Shown: positions 35,483-43,331 of the stretch, one piece after another | Layout of the letters: every line of letters begins with the position of its first letter | How positions within the stretch are numbered: the stretch's first letter is position 1 | DNA from: Acidobacteriaceae bacterium | Lineage (GTDB): Bacteria; Acidobacteriota; Terriglobia; Terriglobales; Acidobacteriaceae | Assembly: GCA_025462885.1 (NCBI GenBank) | Contig: JAOAPN010000014.1 | Span: 558,001 to 622,000, forward strand | Direction: 5' to 3' | Length of the DNA stretch: 64,000 nucleotides | Translations under genes and position numbers: made by a program | The notes under the pieces: model-generated | The model's database searches: none | Seen by the model: only the letters and a program-made list of their open reading frames with translations | What the model was told of the DNA's origin: nothing

Positions 35483-36532
35483 CTAGCGGACGCGTGGCGT
35501 GATGGGGATCGCCATGCCGTTCAGTTTGCTGCGCGCGGACATGGCTTCGGGGGAGTTCGGGAAGCGCTGAATCAGGGCGCGGAACTCGCGGACTCCCGCG
35601 TCCTGCTGCTTGAGAGCGATCAGCGCCTGGCCCTTGTGCAAGTGGGCCACGGGAACCTTGTTGCTGTCGGGGAACTGCTCGAGGACGCGGTCGTAGTCCT
35701 TGATGGCTGTGCCGTAACGTCCGCCGCGGTACTCAATCTCACCGTGATAGTAGTAGGCGTTTCCGGAGAGTGAATTGTCCGGGTAGTTCTTGATGACGTC
35801 GTTGAACTCAGACGATGCCAGCGAGTATTTGGCTGACATGTAATCGCCCAGAGCGGTCTTGTAGAGCTCATCGGCAGGTGGGGACGCGGATGCCGCGTCT
35901 GCGGTCGTGGGTGTGGGAGGCAGAGGCGCGGGGGGCGCCAAAGAGGCTGCAGGGATCGATGGCGACGGCTTGCCTTTACGGGTAATCGGAGCAGCGGCGG
36001 GCTGCGTCGGCAGAGACTGTACGGGTGCGAGATCTGGGGTGCTCGCAGGGGCAGGAGCAGTGCCGCCGGAGGAGGGCAAATTCTGCATGTTCGCACTCAT
36101 CGACTGCTGCTGATTCTGGATATCCTGGGTGAGCTTTTCGAGGCGGGCCATGCGGGCCTTGATTTCATCGAGCGAGTCGTTTAGCGACTGGATCTGGCCG
36201 GAGACCTGGTCGATCTTGCCGTTCTGCGTCTCTTGCTGGGTAAGCATGTGCTTTTGCAGCGTGTCGATATTGGTGGACATGCGGTTGACGGCATCCGCGC
36301 TCTGCTGCACGAGGTCCTTCATGACACCCATGCGCTCGTCGTTGGACTGCTGAAGGCGAGCCACCGCGTCCTGGAGCTGCTGAATCTGCGTCTGGAGCTG
36401 CACCATGTCTTTATTGACCGCGAACGCAGGTGCCGAAAACGAAGCGAGAAAAACGATTGCGCCGAGAACGAAACCGGAGGCGCGGCGGGACTTGCACTTT
36501 AGCTGGACGGACTGGATAGAGTGACTGAGCAT
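35483..36532 (-). CDS. cpoB: Cell division coordinator CpoB (YbgF), Tol-Pal associated
   Basis: This periplasmic protein links Tol-Pal to peptidoglycan synthesis at division. From ATG 36532 it has 349 residues; an in-frame ATG at 36580 is possible. A signal peptide (FVLGAIVFLASFSAPAFA) is followed by a long coiled coil (about 40-135, VQLQTQIQQLQDAVARLQQS) that drives trimerisation. A Pro/Ala-rich linker leads to a C-terminal TPR block (ELYKTALGDYMSAKYSLASS, SGNAYYYHGEIEYRGGRYGT, VPVAHLHKGQALIALKQQDA). It is the last gene of the Tol-Pal operon, 148 bases after pal across a strong hairpin. Confidence 0.88.
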   Translation of the reverse strand: MLSHSIQSVQLKCKSRRASGFVLGAIVFLASFSAPAFAVNKDMVQLQTQIQQLQDAVARLQQSNDERMGVMKDLVQQSADAVNRMSTNIDTLQKHMLTQQETQNGKIDQVSGQIQSLNDSLDEIKARMARLEKLTQDIQNQQQSMSANMQNLPSSGGTAPAPASTPDLAPVQSLPTQPAAAPITRKGKPSPSIPAASLAPPAPLPPTPTTADAASASPPADELYKTALGDYMSAKYSLASSEFNDVIKNYPDNSLSGNAYYYHGEIEYRGGRYGTAIKDYDRVLEQFPDSNKVPVAHLHKGQALIALKQQDAGVREFRALIQRFPNSPEAMSARSKLNGMAIPITPRVR

Positions 36533-36617
36533 GGGCAACGTGACCTGTCTGGCTTTCTGCGTCGGTACGGGGATTCGCATCGGCGCGGCAGCGGCTTGAA
36601 TCTTCTCTTAGATGCTA

Positions 36618-36650
36618 TCAAGCCCTTGCCTGTGATGGGCAAGGGCTTGA
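36618..36650 (-). other. Strong hairpin between pal and cpoB
   Basis: The perfect 13-base arms TCAAGCCCTTGCC and GGCAAGGGCTTGA enclose a seven-base loop. On the minus strand the stem is not followed by a T-run, so it is more likely a partial terminator, processing site or 3' stabiliser that lowers cpoB relative to pal than a full stop. Confidence 0.6.
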
Positions 36651-36680
36651 TGTAATGGCACTTCTTCAGATTTATAAGGC

Positions 36681-37457
36681 CTAGCGATCGAGCGTGAACT
36701 GCGCCCGACGATTTTCCTGCCAGCAGGTCTCATTCTCTTCGGTGCAGAACTGCTTCTCTTTGCCGTAGCTGATGACGCGCAGGCGGGTCGGAGCAACACC
36801 GGCGCTGGTGAGAGCGGTACGGGCTGCATTGGCGCGATTTTCGCCGAGAGCCAGGTTGTACTCGGCAGATCCACGCTCGTCTGCGTAACCGCCGATGACG
36901 ACCTTGATGGCGGGGTGAGAGGCGAAATAAGCCGCTGCCTGCGAGGTTGCGGCCTGGGCATCAGGACGAAGCTCGTAGCTGTCGTAGTCGAAGAAGGCAT
37001 CCTGGACGTTCTTGTGGAACTCGGCGTCCGAACCCATATCGCCCGGCAGGTTGCCGGAAGATGCGGGAACGGTCGGGGCTACAGGAACGCGAACCGTGAC
37101 GCGAACGTTCGCTTCAACCGTGCCGCCGTCGCCCTTGGCGGTGAGGTGGAAGTTGGTGGAGTTCGACGGAGAGACTGTCTGGGTGCCGTTGGCGTTGACC
37201 TGGCCGATGCCGTCGATGGTGACGACAGTAGCATCGACGGTGCGCCAGTTGAGCACGACAGATTGACCGAGGTCAATCGCCAGCGGATCCGCAGTAATCG
37301 TGGCGGACGGGGCTGCCGAGGTCGGACCGTTCGTGGGCCCAAGACTGTTGGGATCAATGCCGCTGCTCTTTTTGTGGCAACCGGTTACGGCGCCGAGGGC
37401 TAGCACTGCTACTGTCATTGCAAAGACCTTGCTGAGTCTCATGCTGTTCGGGCTCAT
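36681..37457 (-). CDS. pal: Peptidoglycan-associated lipoprotein Pal with an added Ig-like domain
   Basis: Pal anchors the outer membrane to peptidoglycan and is the partner of TolB. The 258 residues start at ATG 37457 (AGGAG upstream). The lipobox is AVTGC with lipidated C27. Residues about 50-125 look like a beta-sandwich Ig-like unit (ADPLAIDLGQSVVLNWRTVD, then NFHLTAKGDGGTVEA), absent from proteobacterial Pal. The OmpA-like domain covers about 150-258: FFDYDSYELRPDAQAA, then IGGYADERGSAEYNLALGEN and VISYGKEKQ. Binding residues of the ADERGS type are present. It lies between tolB and cpoB. Confidence 0.92.
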   Translation of the reverse strand: MSPNSMRLSKVFAMTVAVLALGAVTGCHKKSSGIDPNSLGPTNGPTSAAPSATITADPLAIDLGQSVVLNWRTVDATVVTIDGIGQVNANGTQTVSPSNSTNFHLTAKGDGGTVEANVRVTVRVPVAPTVPASSGNLPGDMGSDAEFHKNVQDAFFDYDSYELRPDAQAATSQAAAYFASHPAIKVVIGGYADERGSAEYNLALGENRANAARTALTSAGVAPTRLRVISYGKEKQFCTEENETCWQENRRAQFTLDR

Positions 37458-37555
37458 GGTTTTCTCCTGCATCATTGTTTGTCCAAGTGTTACATGGGAC
37501 GGTTAAGTTTGAGCAATTAGAGCGATCAAAAGAATACCCCATACAGGGTAGAGCC

Positions 37556-38923
37556 TTACTTCCAACTCCAGTTGGGCATGTCGCCGCCCGTACCTGTTAA
37601 GGCACGTTTCTGGGTTCCGTCGGCAAGCATGGTCCAGATCCTCATGTGATCGGCCCGTCCGTCCGCTGTATTCGCGTAGGTAATGTGGCGACCATCCGGG
37701 GACCAGGAAGGGAAGTCGCAGCGGCCGCCGTCGTGGGTAAGCTGGATCCACTTTTTGGTGGCCACTTCCATGACGTAGATGTCCTGTCCGCCGGGTGCTC
37801 CGGGGCCGTACTTGCGGTTCCAGGCAAAGGTGATGAACTGGCCATTCGGTGACCAGGAGGGTGAGGTCGCGTAGCCGCCGTCGGTCATACGGGTAACGCC
37901 AGAGCCATCCACGTCCATGATGTAGAGCTGGGGCAGACCGGTGCGTCCGCTTATCCAGGCGATCTGTGAACCGGTACGAGGATTGAAGACCGGCGATACA
38001 TCCGGACCTTTGAAGGTAGTGATGCGACGAGCGAGTGCACCGTTGATGTCGGAGATCCAGATCTCAGGATCGCCGGAGCGTGAAGACGAGTACGCGATGT
38101 CCTTGCCGTTAGGAGCCCAGGCCGGAGAAAGGTTTGTTCCACCAACGCCGGCAAAGTTGACCATGCGTCCGAGCAACAACGAGTAAGTACGGATCTGGAA
38201 TCCATCCTTACCTAACGACGAGAAAGCCAGTCGGGAGTTGTCCGGGGAGATGCGCGGAGAGAGCGTAACGGTTCCCAGGCTGGTGATAGCGTGCTGATTC
38301 GCGCCGTCGTAGTCCATCTCCCAGATCTCTTTATTGCCGCCGGCGATCTTGACGTAGTAGATCTTGGTCTCGGCGATGCCGGGGATGCCGCCGCCCAGGC
38401 GGAAGATAATCTCGTCGGCAAAGCGATGGGCGATCTGTCGAGCGGAATCTTCACTGGGATCTTCGCTGTACTGCTTGGCGAGTACCTGTGGGTACTGGGT
38501 GTTCTTGACGTCGAAGAGGAAGCCGTTGGCGACGAGTCGCCCACCCTGTACTCCAAGACTGCCGAAAGCCACCATCGCGGCGGAAGCAGGCGGGGCAGAC
38601 CATTGCTGCAGGTTCATCTCCGCAGGTGTGCCGGGAGAGGATTGCGGGGCAAGGCTCTTCGAGACGATGTCGAAGATACCCGCGTTCGCAAGGTCCGAAT
38701 ACAGCGTTGTGTCGAAGGTGCCCTTGAAGGGAACGGTCTGCGTATCGCTGGACGAGGCTTTGAAATCGGCGACTGCGATGCGGATGTTCGCCGCCCCGCT
38801 GGAGGTCTCGGTTTTGAACCAGTCCTGCGCCTGTGCAGTGGAGGTCGAAAGGATAAGCAGTGTCGCGACTGCAAGCGTGAAACGAGCAAAGATGGGGGTC
38901 GAGTTGAGCACCGTTCTGGACAT
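37556..38923 (-). CDS. tolB: Tol-Pal translocation protein TolB
   Basis: TolB is a periplasmic beta-propeller that links inner-membrane TolQRA with Pal. From ATG 38923 (AAGAGAGGT upstream) it has 455 residues, close to the family norm. A signal peptide (FTLAVATLLILSTSTAQAQ) is followed by an N-terminal alpha/beta domain (IRIAVADFKASSSDT) and six propeller blades. Blade repeats include LSPRISPDNSRLAFSSLGKD, NLSPAWAPNGKDIAYSSSRS and ATSPSWSPNGQFITFAWNRK. A longer in-frame extension to 39238 overlaps the promoterless spacer and is rejected. Confidence 0.94.
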   Translation of the reverse strand: MSRTVLNSTPIFARFTLAVATLLILSTSTAQAQDWFKTETSSGAANIRIAVADFKASSSDTQTVPFKGTFDTTLYSDLANAGIFDIVSKSLAPQSSPGTPAEMNLQQWSAPPASAAMVAFGSLGVQGGRLVANGFLFDVKNTQYPQVLAKQYSEDPSEDSARQIAHRFADEIIFRLGGGIPGIAETKIYYVKIAGGNKEIWEMDYDGANQHAITSLGTVTLSPRISPDNSRLAFSSLGKDGFQIRTYSLLLGRMVNFAGVGGTNLSPAWAPNGKDIAYSSSRSGDPEIWISDINGALARRITTFKGPDVSPVFNPRTGSQIAWISGRTGLPQLYIMDVDGSGVTRMTDGGYATSPSWSPNGQFITFAWNRKYGPGAPGGQDIYVMEVATKKWIQLTHDGGRCDFPSWSPDGRHITYANTADGRADHMRIWTMLADGTQKRALTGTGGDMPNWSWK

Positions 38924-39023
38924 ACCTCTCTTATGGTAGATGCAATGCGTGACTTTCAGGTCAATCGCACCGTTTACGGGCGTAATCAATGGTGTACGCT
39001 GCTGCAGAAATTTGCAGGCATTA

Positions 39024-39830
39024 TCAATGCTGCTGGCGATAGTCGAAGGAGTACTCCACGGTGATGTGGTCGCCTTGAGGAAGAGGCCCGAACCCTTCAT
39101 CCTGCACACGTTGCAGGGCGCGGAGAGCGGAGGTGTCGAGGCTTGGCGAGCCGCTGCGGGCACCGACGCGGACGTTGGAAGGAAGGCCGTCGCGGCTGAT
39201 ATCAAAGATAATTGTGACGCGTTTTCCTTCGGAGGCACGCGGATCGGCCTCCTGGGTGTACCAGTTCGAGGCGACTTTGCGGTTGACGATGTTCACATAG
39301 TAGGCGAAACGGTCGCCGAACGTCTTGTCCGCCACGGTCATGCTGGCGGTACCGTTCTTGAGCTGCATGGTGGCCTGCGCGATTCGGATGCCGCCGGTCT
39401 CCCCGGTCACCGCTTTGGTGGGTTGGACTGGCACCGGCTGAACATGCTTCGGCGGCTCGACAGCCTTCTCCGCGGTCTTCACCGGTTTGGGGGGCGTCTT
39501 GGTCGGAATCGCCAGTTCCTTCGGCGAAGGCGGCGGTTCGGTCTTCTCTTTTTCCTGCACAGGCGCTGGGCTGGGCTTTTCGGACGTCAGGACGCCCTCA
39601 TCGAGGGTGCGCTGCTTCGGAGGCAGGGGCAGGGAGTTCACCATGGTCGCCTGGATCGCGCCGGCGGTAACGTCGTGCTCACCCCAGGTGTTGCCGCTGT
39701 GGGAGATCAGAGCCCATGCGAAGACCGATCCGATCAACGCAGCATGCAGCACCAGCGACCCGACGAAGTTTCCGCCGAGATGCTCGTTCAGTGTGTCGTC
39801 GCTGCGACCAAAATTGGATGGGGCGGCTAT
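39024..39830 (-). CDS. TolA/TonB-like energy transducer, apparent AUA start
   Basis: The protein occupies the tolA slot between tolR and tolB. Hydrophobic residues about 27-43 (LHAALIGSVFAWALI) form the inner-membrane anchor. A Pro/Lys/Glu-rich spacer follows (about 75-150), and then a TonB/TolA C-terminal domain (YYVNIVNRKVASNWYTQEAD, GKRVTIIFDISRDGLPSNVR, SLDTSALRALQ). A conservative start is GTG 39752, which sits inside the hydrophobic anchor and would remove its flank. The frame is open upstream to a stop at 39845. The best ribosome site there is GGAGGG (39835-39840), four bases before ATA 39830, giving IAAPSNFGRSDDTLNEHLGG. No ATG, GTG or TTG lies in that extension. An ATA start or a mutated ATG is inferred. 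Confidence 0.78.
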   Translation of the reverse strand: MAAPSNFGRSDDTLNEHLGGNFVGSLVLHAALIGSVFAWALISHSGNTWGEHDVTAGAIQATMVNSLPLPPKQRTLDEGVLTSEKPSPAPVQEKEKTEPPPSPKELAIPTKTPPKPVKTAEKAVEPPKHVQPVPVQPTKAVTGETGGIRIAQATMQLKNGTASMTVADKTFGDRFAYYVNIVNRKVASNWYTQEADPRASEGKRVTIIFDISRDGLPSNVRVGARSGSPSLDTSALRALQRVQDEGFGPLPQGDHITVEYSFDYRQQH

Positions 39831-39867
39831 AGCACCCTCCGGCTATTCCGTTCGTTGCGTTCGCTCA

Positions 39868-40299
39868 CTATTTCCCCTCGAGCGGCCGCGTCACGATGCT
39901 GATGTTGGTGATGCCCGCGCGCTTCACGGCGTCCATCACGGAGGCGAAGGCCCCGAAGGGTACCTGCTCGTCCGCGCGCAGGTAGATGACACGTTTGGCC
40001 GGATCTTTACCGCCGACGTCGGTCTTCAAACGTGTCGTCAGGTCGTTGACATTGATCGGCTTGTCCTGCAGAAAAATGTTCTGATCCTTGTCGATGGTCA
40101 CGACCATGCGCTCTTCGGTGAGCTGATTGACGGAGCGCGTCTTCGGGATAGCTACTTCGACGCCGGACTGCAGCACCGGCGCCGTCAGCATGAAGATGAG
40201 CAGCAGCACGAGCACCACGTCGACCAGCGGCGTGATGTTGATCTCGGCGAGCGCCGTCTGCGTGCGGATCTGTCCACCGCTGCGGGAGGAGAAGGCCAT
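39868..40299 (-). CDS. tolR: TolR/ExbD-family proton-channel subunit
   Basis: This inner-membrane protein couples the proton gradient to TolA. It has 143 residues with a single transmembrane helix (VVLVLLLIFMLTAP). The essential helix Asp is in NITPLVDVVLVLL, the family signature. The periplasmic domain contains LRADEQVPFGAFASVMDAVK, as in ExbD/TolR. The start is three bases after the tolQ stop, so the two are coupled. It is assigned to Tol rather than Exb because tolB, pal and cpoB follow in the same operon. Confidence 0.9.
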   Translation of the reverse strand: MAFSSRSGGQIRTQTALAEINITPLVDVVLVLLLIFMLTAPVLQSGVEVAIPKTRSVNQLTEERMVVTIDKDQNIFLQDKPINVNDLTTRLKTDVGGKDPAKRVIYLRADEQVPFGAFASVMDAVKRAGITNISIVTRPLEGK

Positions 40300-40302
40300 G
40301 AG

Positions 40303-41085
40303 CTAGAACGTCCTCCGGCGGGCAGCCTCTTCCGGCTGTACAGGAGCTGCAGGCGGCGTAAGAATTGCAGCATTTTCGATCGCGTTCAAAAGTTCGCGTC
40401 CGAAGTCGTCCATGCGGGAGCCAAATTCGCGCAGGCGTGCCGTCAACTGGTTGTAACCAACTACGGCAGGAATCGCGACGACGAGGCCGGCAGCGGTGGT
40501 GATCAGGGCTTCTGAGATGCCCGGAGCCACCGCACGCAGGGTCGCGGCGCCAGCGGTGCCGAGTCCGTGGAAGGCATCGATGATTCCCATTACCGTACCG
40601 AAGAGCCCGATGAAGGGGGCGATGGCGGCGATGGTGGCTAGCCAGGTCATGCGGCTCTCCATCGCTGTCAGGGCTTCGCTGGATGCGGTCTGAGCAGCGC
40701 GCTCGAGCGCGACAGCGTTGCGGGGAAGTCCCCTGCCGGAGGTTTGGCGCTGGTACTCGTCATTGATCTCGTTGAAGACCGAGACAAGCGGACTGGGTTT
40801 GAACTGATCGGCGACGGCGGCAAGTTCGCTCAGACGGCCCGACTTGCGGAAGGCACGAATGAAGCGCTGACTCTGCATCGCGGCTTTGCGGAAGCTCGAC
40901 CACTTGGAGAACATGATCGTCCAGGAGAAAATGCTGGCTGCAAGCAGAAGAATCAGCACCGCAAAGGCCACAGGGCCGCTGTTGTGCACCATCTCTGCGA
41001 GAGCGCTGCTGTTGGCCGCGACGGGCGGCGCGGAGGCTGGGTCTTCCTGTAGGAAGAGCAGAGCAAGAACCGGGAACAAGACCAT
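40303..41085 (-). CDS. tolQ: TolQ/ExbB-family proton-channel subunit
   Basis: TolQ forms the pentameric channel around TolR in the inner membrane. From ATG 41085 it has 260 residues; a TTG at 41103 is an alternative. Three helices are seen: about 40-60 (VAFAVLILLLAASIFSWTIM), the MotA/TolQ/ExbB helix at about 150-175 (LATIAAIAPFIGLFGTVMGI), and about 195-215 (EALITTAAGLVVAIPAVVGY). The GLFGTV and conserved Thr/Ala pore positions are intact. TACACT at 41109-41114 on the minus strand could be its -10. It is the first gene of the Tol-Pal operon. Confidence 0.9.
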   Translation of the reverse strand: MVLFPVLALLFLQEDPASAPPVAANSSALAEMVHNSGPVAFAVLILLLAASIFSWTIMFSKWSSFRKAAMQSQRFIRAFRKSGRLSELAAVADQFKPSPLVSVFNEINDEYQRQTSGRGLPRNAVALERAAQTASSEALTAMESRMTWLATIAAIAPFIGLFGTVMGIIDAFHGLGTAGAATLRAVAPGISEALITTAAGLVVAIPAVVGYNQLTARLREFGSRMDDFGRELLNAIENAAILTPPAAPVQPEEAARRRTF

Positions 41086-41184
41086 AGTTTTAGAGACCGC
41101 CAACCGTTAGTGTAAATCGCTGCATTTTGCATAGGACGCTAAAACGGGTCCGAGGAGCATCTTTCGTGGTCCCCCCTGTTGCGG

Positions 41185-41213
41185 AAAGATGTTCCCCCGC
41201 AAAAAGATGTTCC
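41185..41213. promoter_or_regulatory. Tandem AAAGATGTTCC repeats in the recN/tolQ divergent promoter
   Basis: Two exact 11-base copies of AAAGATGTTCC lie at 41185-41195 and 41203-41213, with starts 18 bases apart. They are 60-88 bases before recN. recN is an SOS gene in many bacteria, so this may be a damage-response operator. The sequence does not match the E. coli or Bacillus LexA boxes. Confidence 0.45.
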
Positions 41214-41272
41214 TCGCCGAGGTTTGCTATTCTCGCGATACGAAGCTGCAAGACACGTTGTAGAGGAAAGCC

Positions 41273-42967
41273 ATGCTGCTGGAGTTGCGCGCGGAAAATT
41301 ATGCTGTGATCGACCACGCCATTGCCGGCTTCGGCCTGGGGCTGAACCTGTTGACCGGCGAGACCGGCGCAGGCAAATCGATCCTGATCGACGCGCTGGC
41401 GCTGCTGCTGGGAGGAAAAGCATCCTCCGATGTGGTGCGGCATGGTGCGGATAAGGCTGTGGTTGGCTGCGTTTTCGAGATGACTGCCGGTGCTGCCGTG
41501 GTGCTTGAGGCCAACGGCATCGACGTCGAGCCAGACGAAATCCTGCTGAGGCGCGAGATTGGTTCGAACGGCAAGGGACGCGTCTTTATCAACAACCAGC
41601 CCGCCACGGTCGGAGTGCTGCGGCAGCTTGCGCCGGAGTTGGCCCTGGTCCACTCGCAGGGCGAGACGCTTGGATCCTTTGATCAGGCCCAGCAGAGGCT
41701 CCTGCTCGATCGCTTCAGCGCCTCGAATCTTGAGCCGGTAGCAACCGCCTATGCGACCTGGCGCGCGACTTCGGACAAACTGGACGAACTTCAATCCGCC
41801 GAACAGGATCGCCTGCGCATGGCCGACCTTTGGCGGTTTCAATCGAAAGAGATCGCCCAGGGAGAACTGACCGCGGAAGATGAAGATACTCAGCTTGAGG
41901 CGGAGAAGCGCATCCTCGCCAACGCCGAAAAGCTCTATGCCGCGGCGATGAGCGCACACGATCATCTCTATGAGTCGGAGAATTCAGCCGAATCCGCGCT
42001 GGGTGCTGCGCTCAAAAATCTTGAAGAATTGGCACGGTACGACGACCGCTTCAAGGAACCAGCGCAACAACTTGCCGCCGCCAAGGCCGCAGTTGAGGAT
42101 GTCGACGCCGGGGTCCGGGACTTCGCCGGGACAATCAATGCTGCTCCCGGTCGCCTGGAGGAGATCGAGGACCGGCTGGCAGCGCTTGATCGGCTGAAAC
42201 GCAAGTACGGCAAGACCCTCGCAGAGGTGATATCGTTTGGCGCGGAGGCCGCGTTGAAGCTCTCCGAAGTAGAGAACCGCGACGCGCTGCTCATCGAATT
42301 GAAGGTTCGCCTGGAGTATGAGGCCGCGGGATACATGGCGGCAGCAGAGGCTCTCAGCAAAACGCGCATCGAGGCTGCGGAGCGGTTGGCGAAATTGTCA
42401 GAGGCGCAGATTAACGATCTCGCCATGAGCGTGTGTTTCCGGGTGCAGGTCACGCCGGAGCGTACTCCCACGAACTGGACTCCCCATGGCTGGGACCAGG
42501 TGGAGTGCCTGATTGCCACGAATGCGGGCGAGCCGTTGAAGCCGCTTCACGAGATCGCATCCGGCGGCGAGATGTCCCGCGTGATGCTCGCTCTGAAGGT
42601 CACGGTCGAAGAGGCAGCAGGTGGTGCTGCAGGCCGCAAGAAGAAGACGGCGCTCCCTCGGACGCTGGTCTTCGACGAGATCGATATCGGCATCGGCGGC
42701 CGCGCTGCGGAGGCGGTCGGGCGCAAGCTGAAGATGCTTTCCAAAGGCCAGCAAGTGCTGTGTATCACCCACTTACCGCAGATTGCTGCATTTGGCGACC
42801 AGCATTTCCTCATTGAAAAGAGCGAGAAGCGGGGCCGTACCCAGACCGAGGTTCGGCGCATGGACGACGTGGAGCGCGTGCAGGAGATCGCCCGCATGCT
42901 CAGCGGCGCAACCCTGACCGAGACCAGTCTGAAGCATGCCCAGCACCTGCTCCAGAGCAGCCGATAA
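41273..42967 (+). CDS. recN: DNA repair protein RecN
   Basis: RecN is a cytoplasmic SMC-like ATPase acting in double-strand break repair. The 564 residues match the family length. Walker A is G29ETGAGKS in LLTGETGAGKSILIDALAL. Coiled-coil arms run over about 160-350. The signature and Walker B are in HEIASGGEMSRVMLALK and TLVFDEIDIGIGGRAAEAVG, and the D-loop/His region is VLCITHLPQIAAFGDQHFLI. AGGAA precedes ATG 41273. The upstream region carries tandem repeats that may regulate it. The metallothionein gene lies 71 bases downstream on the same strand. Confidence 0.95.
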   Translation: MLLELRAENYAVIDHAIAGFGLGLNLLTGETGAGKSILIDALALLLGGKASSDVVRHGADKAVVGCVFEMTAGAAVVLEANGIDVEPDEILLRREIGSNGKGRVFINNQPATVGVLRQLAPELALVHSQGETLGSFDQAQQRLLLDRFSASNLEPVATAYATWRATSDKLDELQSAEQDRLRMADLWRFQSKEIAQGELTAEDEDTQLEAEKRILANAEKLYAAAMSAHDHLYESENSAESALGAALKNLEELARYDDRFKEPAQQLAAAKAAVEDVDAGVRDFAGTINAAPGRLEEIEDRLAALDRLKRKYGKTLAEVISFGAEAALKLSEVENRDALLIELKVRLEYEAAGYMAAAEALSKTRIEAAERLAKLSEAQINDLAMSVCFRVQVTPERTPTNWTPHGWDQVECLIATNAGEPLKPLHEIASGGEMSRVMLALKVTVEEAAGGAAGRKKKTALPRTLVFDEIDIGIGGRAAEAVGRKLKMLSKGQQVLCITHLPQIAAFGDQHFLIEKSEKRGRTQTEVRRMDDVERVQEIARMLSGATLTETSLKHAQHLLQSSR

Positions 42968-43038
42968 GGCGAACCGCACATCTTCCTCCGCCGGGCCGGC
43001 ATCCCAGATTCAGGCTTAATGCCCCAAGGAGACTACGT

Positions 43039-43191
43039 ATGGCTGATCTGAAGAAGTGTGAGCACGCGCCGTGTAGCTGTATCGCCCCTGCCGGAAAGAA
43101 CTTCTGTTCTCAAATCTGCGAAGACTCCAAAAAACTGACCACGTTGAAATGCGAGTGTGAGCACTCGGGATGCAAAGGGCACGGCATCTAA
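43039..43191 (+). CDS. Bacterial metallothionein (SmtA/BmtA-like), 50 residues
   Basis: This short open frame encodes a protein with eight cysteines (C7, C12, C14, C23, C27, C38, C40, C45) and three histidines (H9, H42, H48). The CEHAPCSCIAP start, FCSQIC middle and CECEHSGCKGHG end follow the bacterial metallothionein layout known from Synechococcus SmtA and Pseudomonas BmtA. Zinc or other soft-metal sequestration in the cytoplasm is predicted. AAGGAG lies seven bases before ATG 43039. It sits between recN and ispH with no regulator alongside. A hairpin at 43226-43257 probably ends the transcript. Confidence 0.85.
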   Translation: MADLKKCEHAPCSCIAPAGKNFCSQICEDSKKLTTLKCECEHSGCKGHGI

Positions 43192-43225
43192 GCAATCTGC
43201 AATGAGTGTTTTCCGGTAAATTATG

Positions 43226-43257
43226 AAGCCGCGGCGCCGAGCGTACAGCCGCGGCTT
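43226..43257 (+). terminator. Hairpin after the metallothionein gene
   Basis: The nine-base arms AAGCCGCGG and CCGCGGCTT enclose a 14-base loop, 34 bases after the metallothionein stop. No T-run follows on the plus strand, so termination may be inefficient. Confidence 0.5.
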
Positions 43258-43319
43258 AGACGTCTTCCGCGATGCACCTCCCATGGTTCAAAATAGCTCC
43301 CTTGGACAAGGGAACGCGG

Positions 43320-43325
43320 TATACT
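43320..43325 (+). promoter_or_regulatory. -10 element (TATACT) for probable leaderless ispH
   Basis: TATACT ends six bases before GTG 43332. A small inverted repeat TCCCTT/AAGGGA (43298-43313) lies just upstream in the -35 area and could be an operator. No clear -35 is seen. Confidence 0.5.
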
Positions 43326-43331
43326 GAATGT

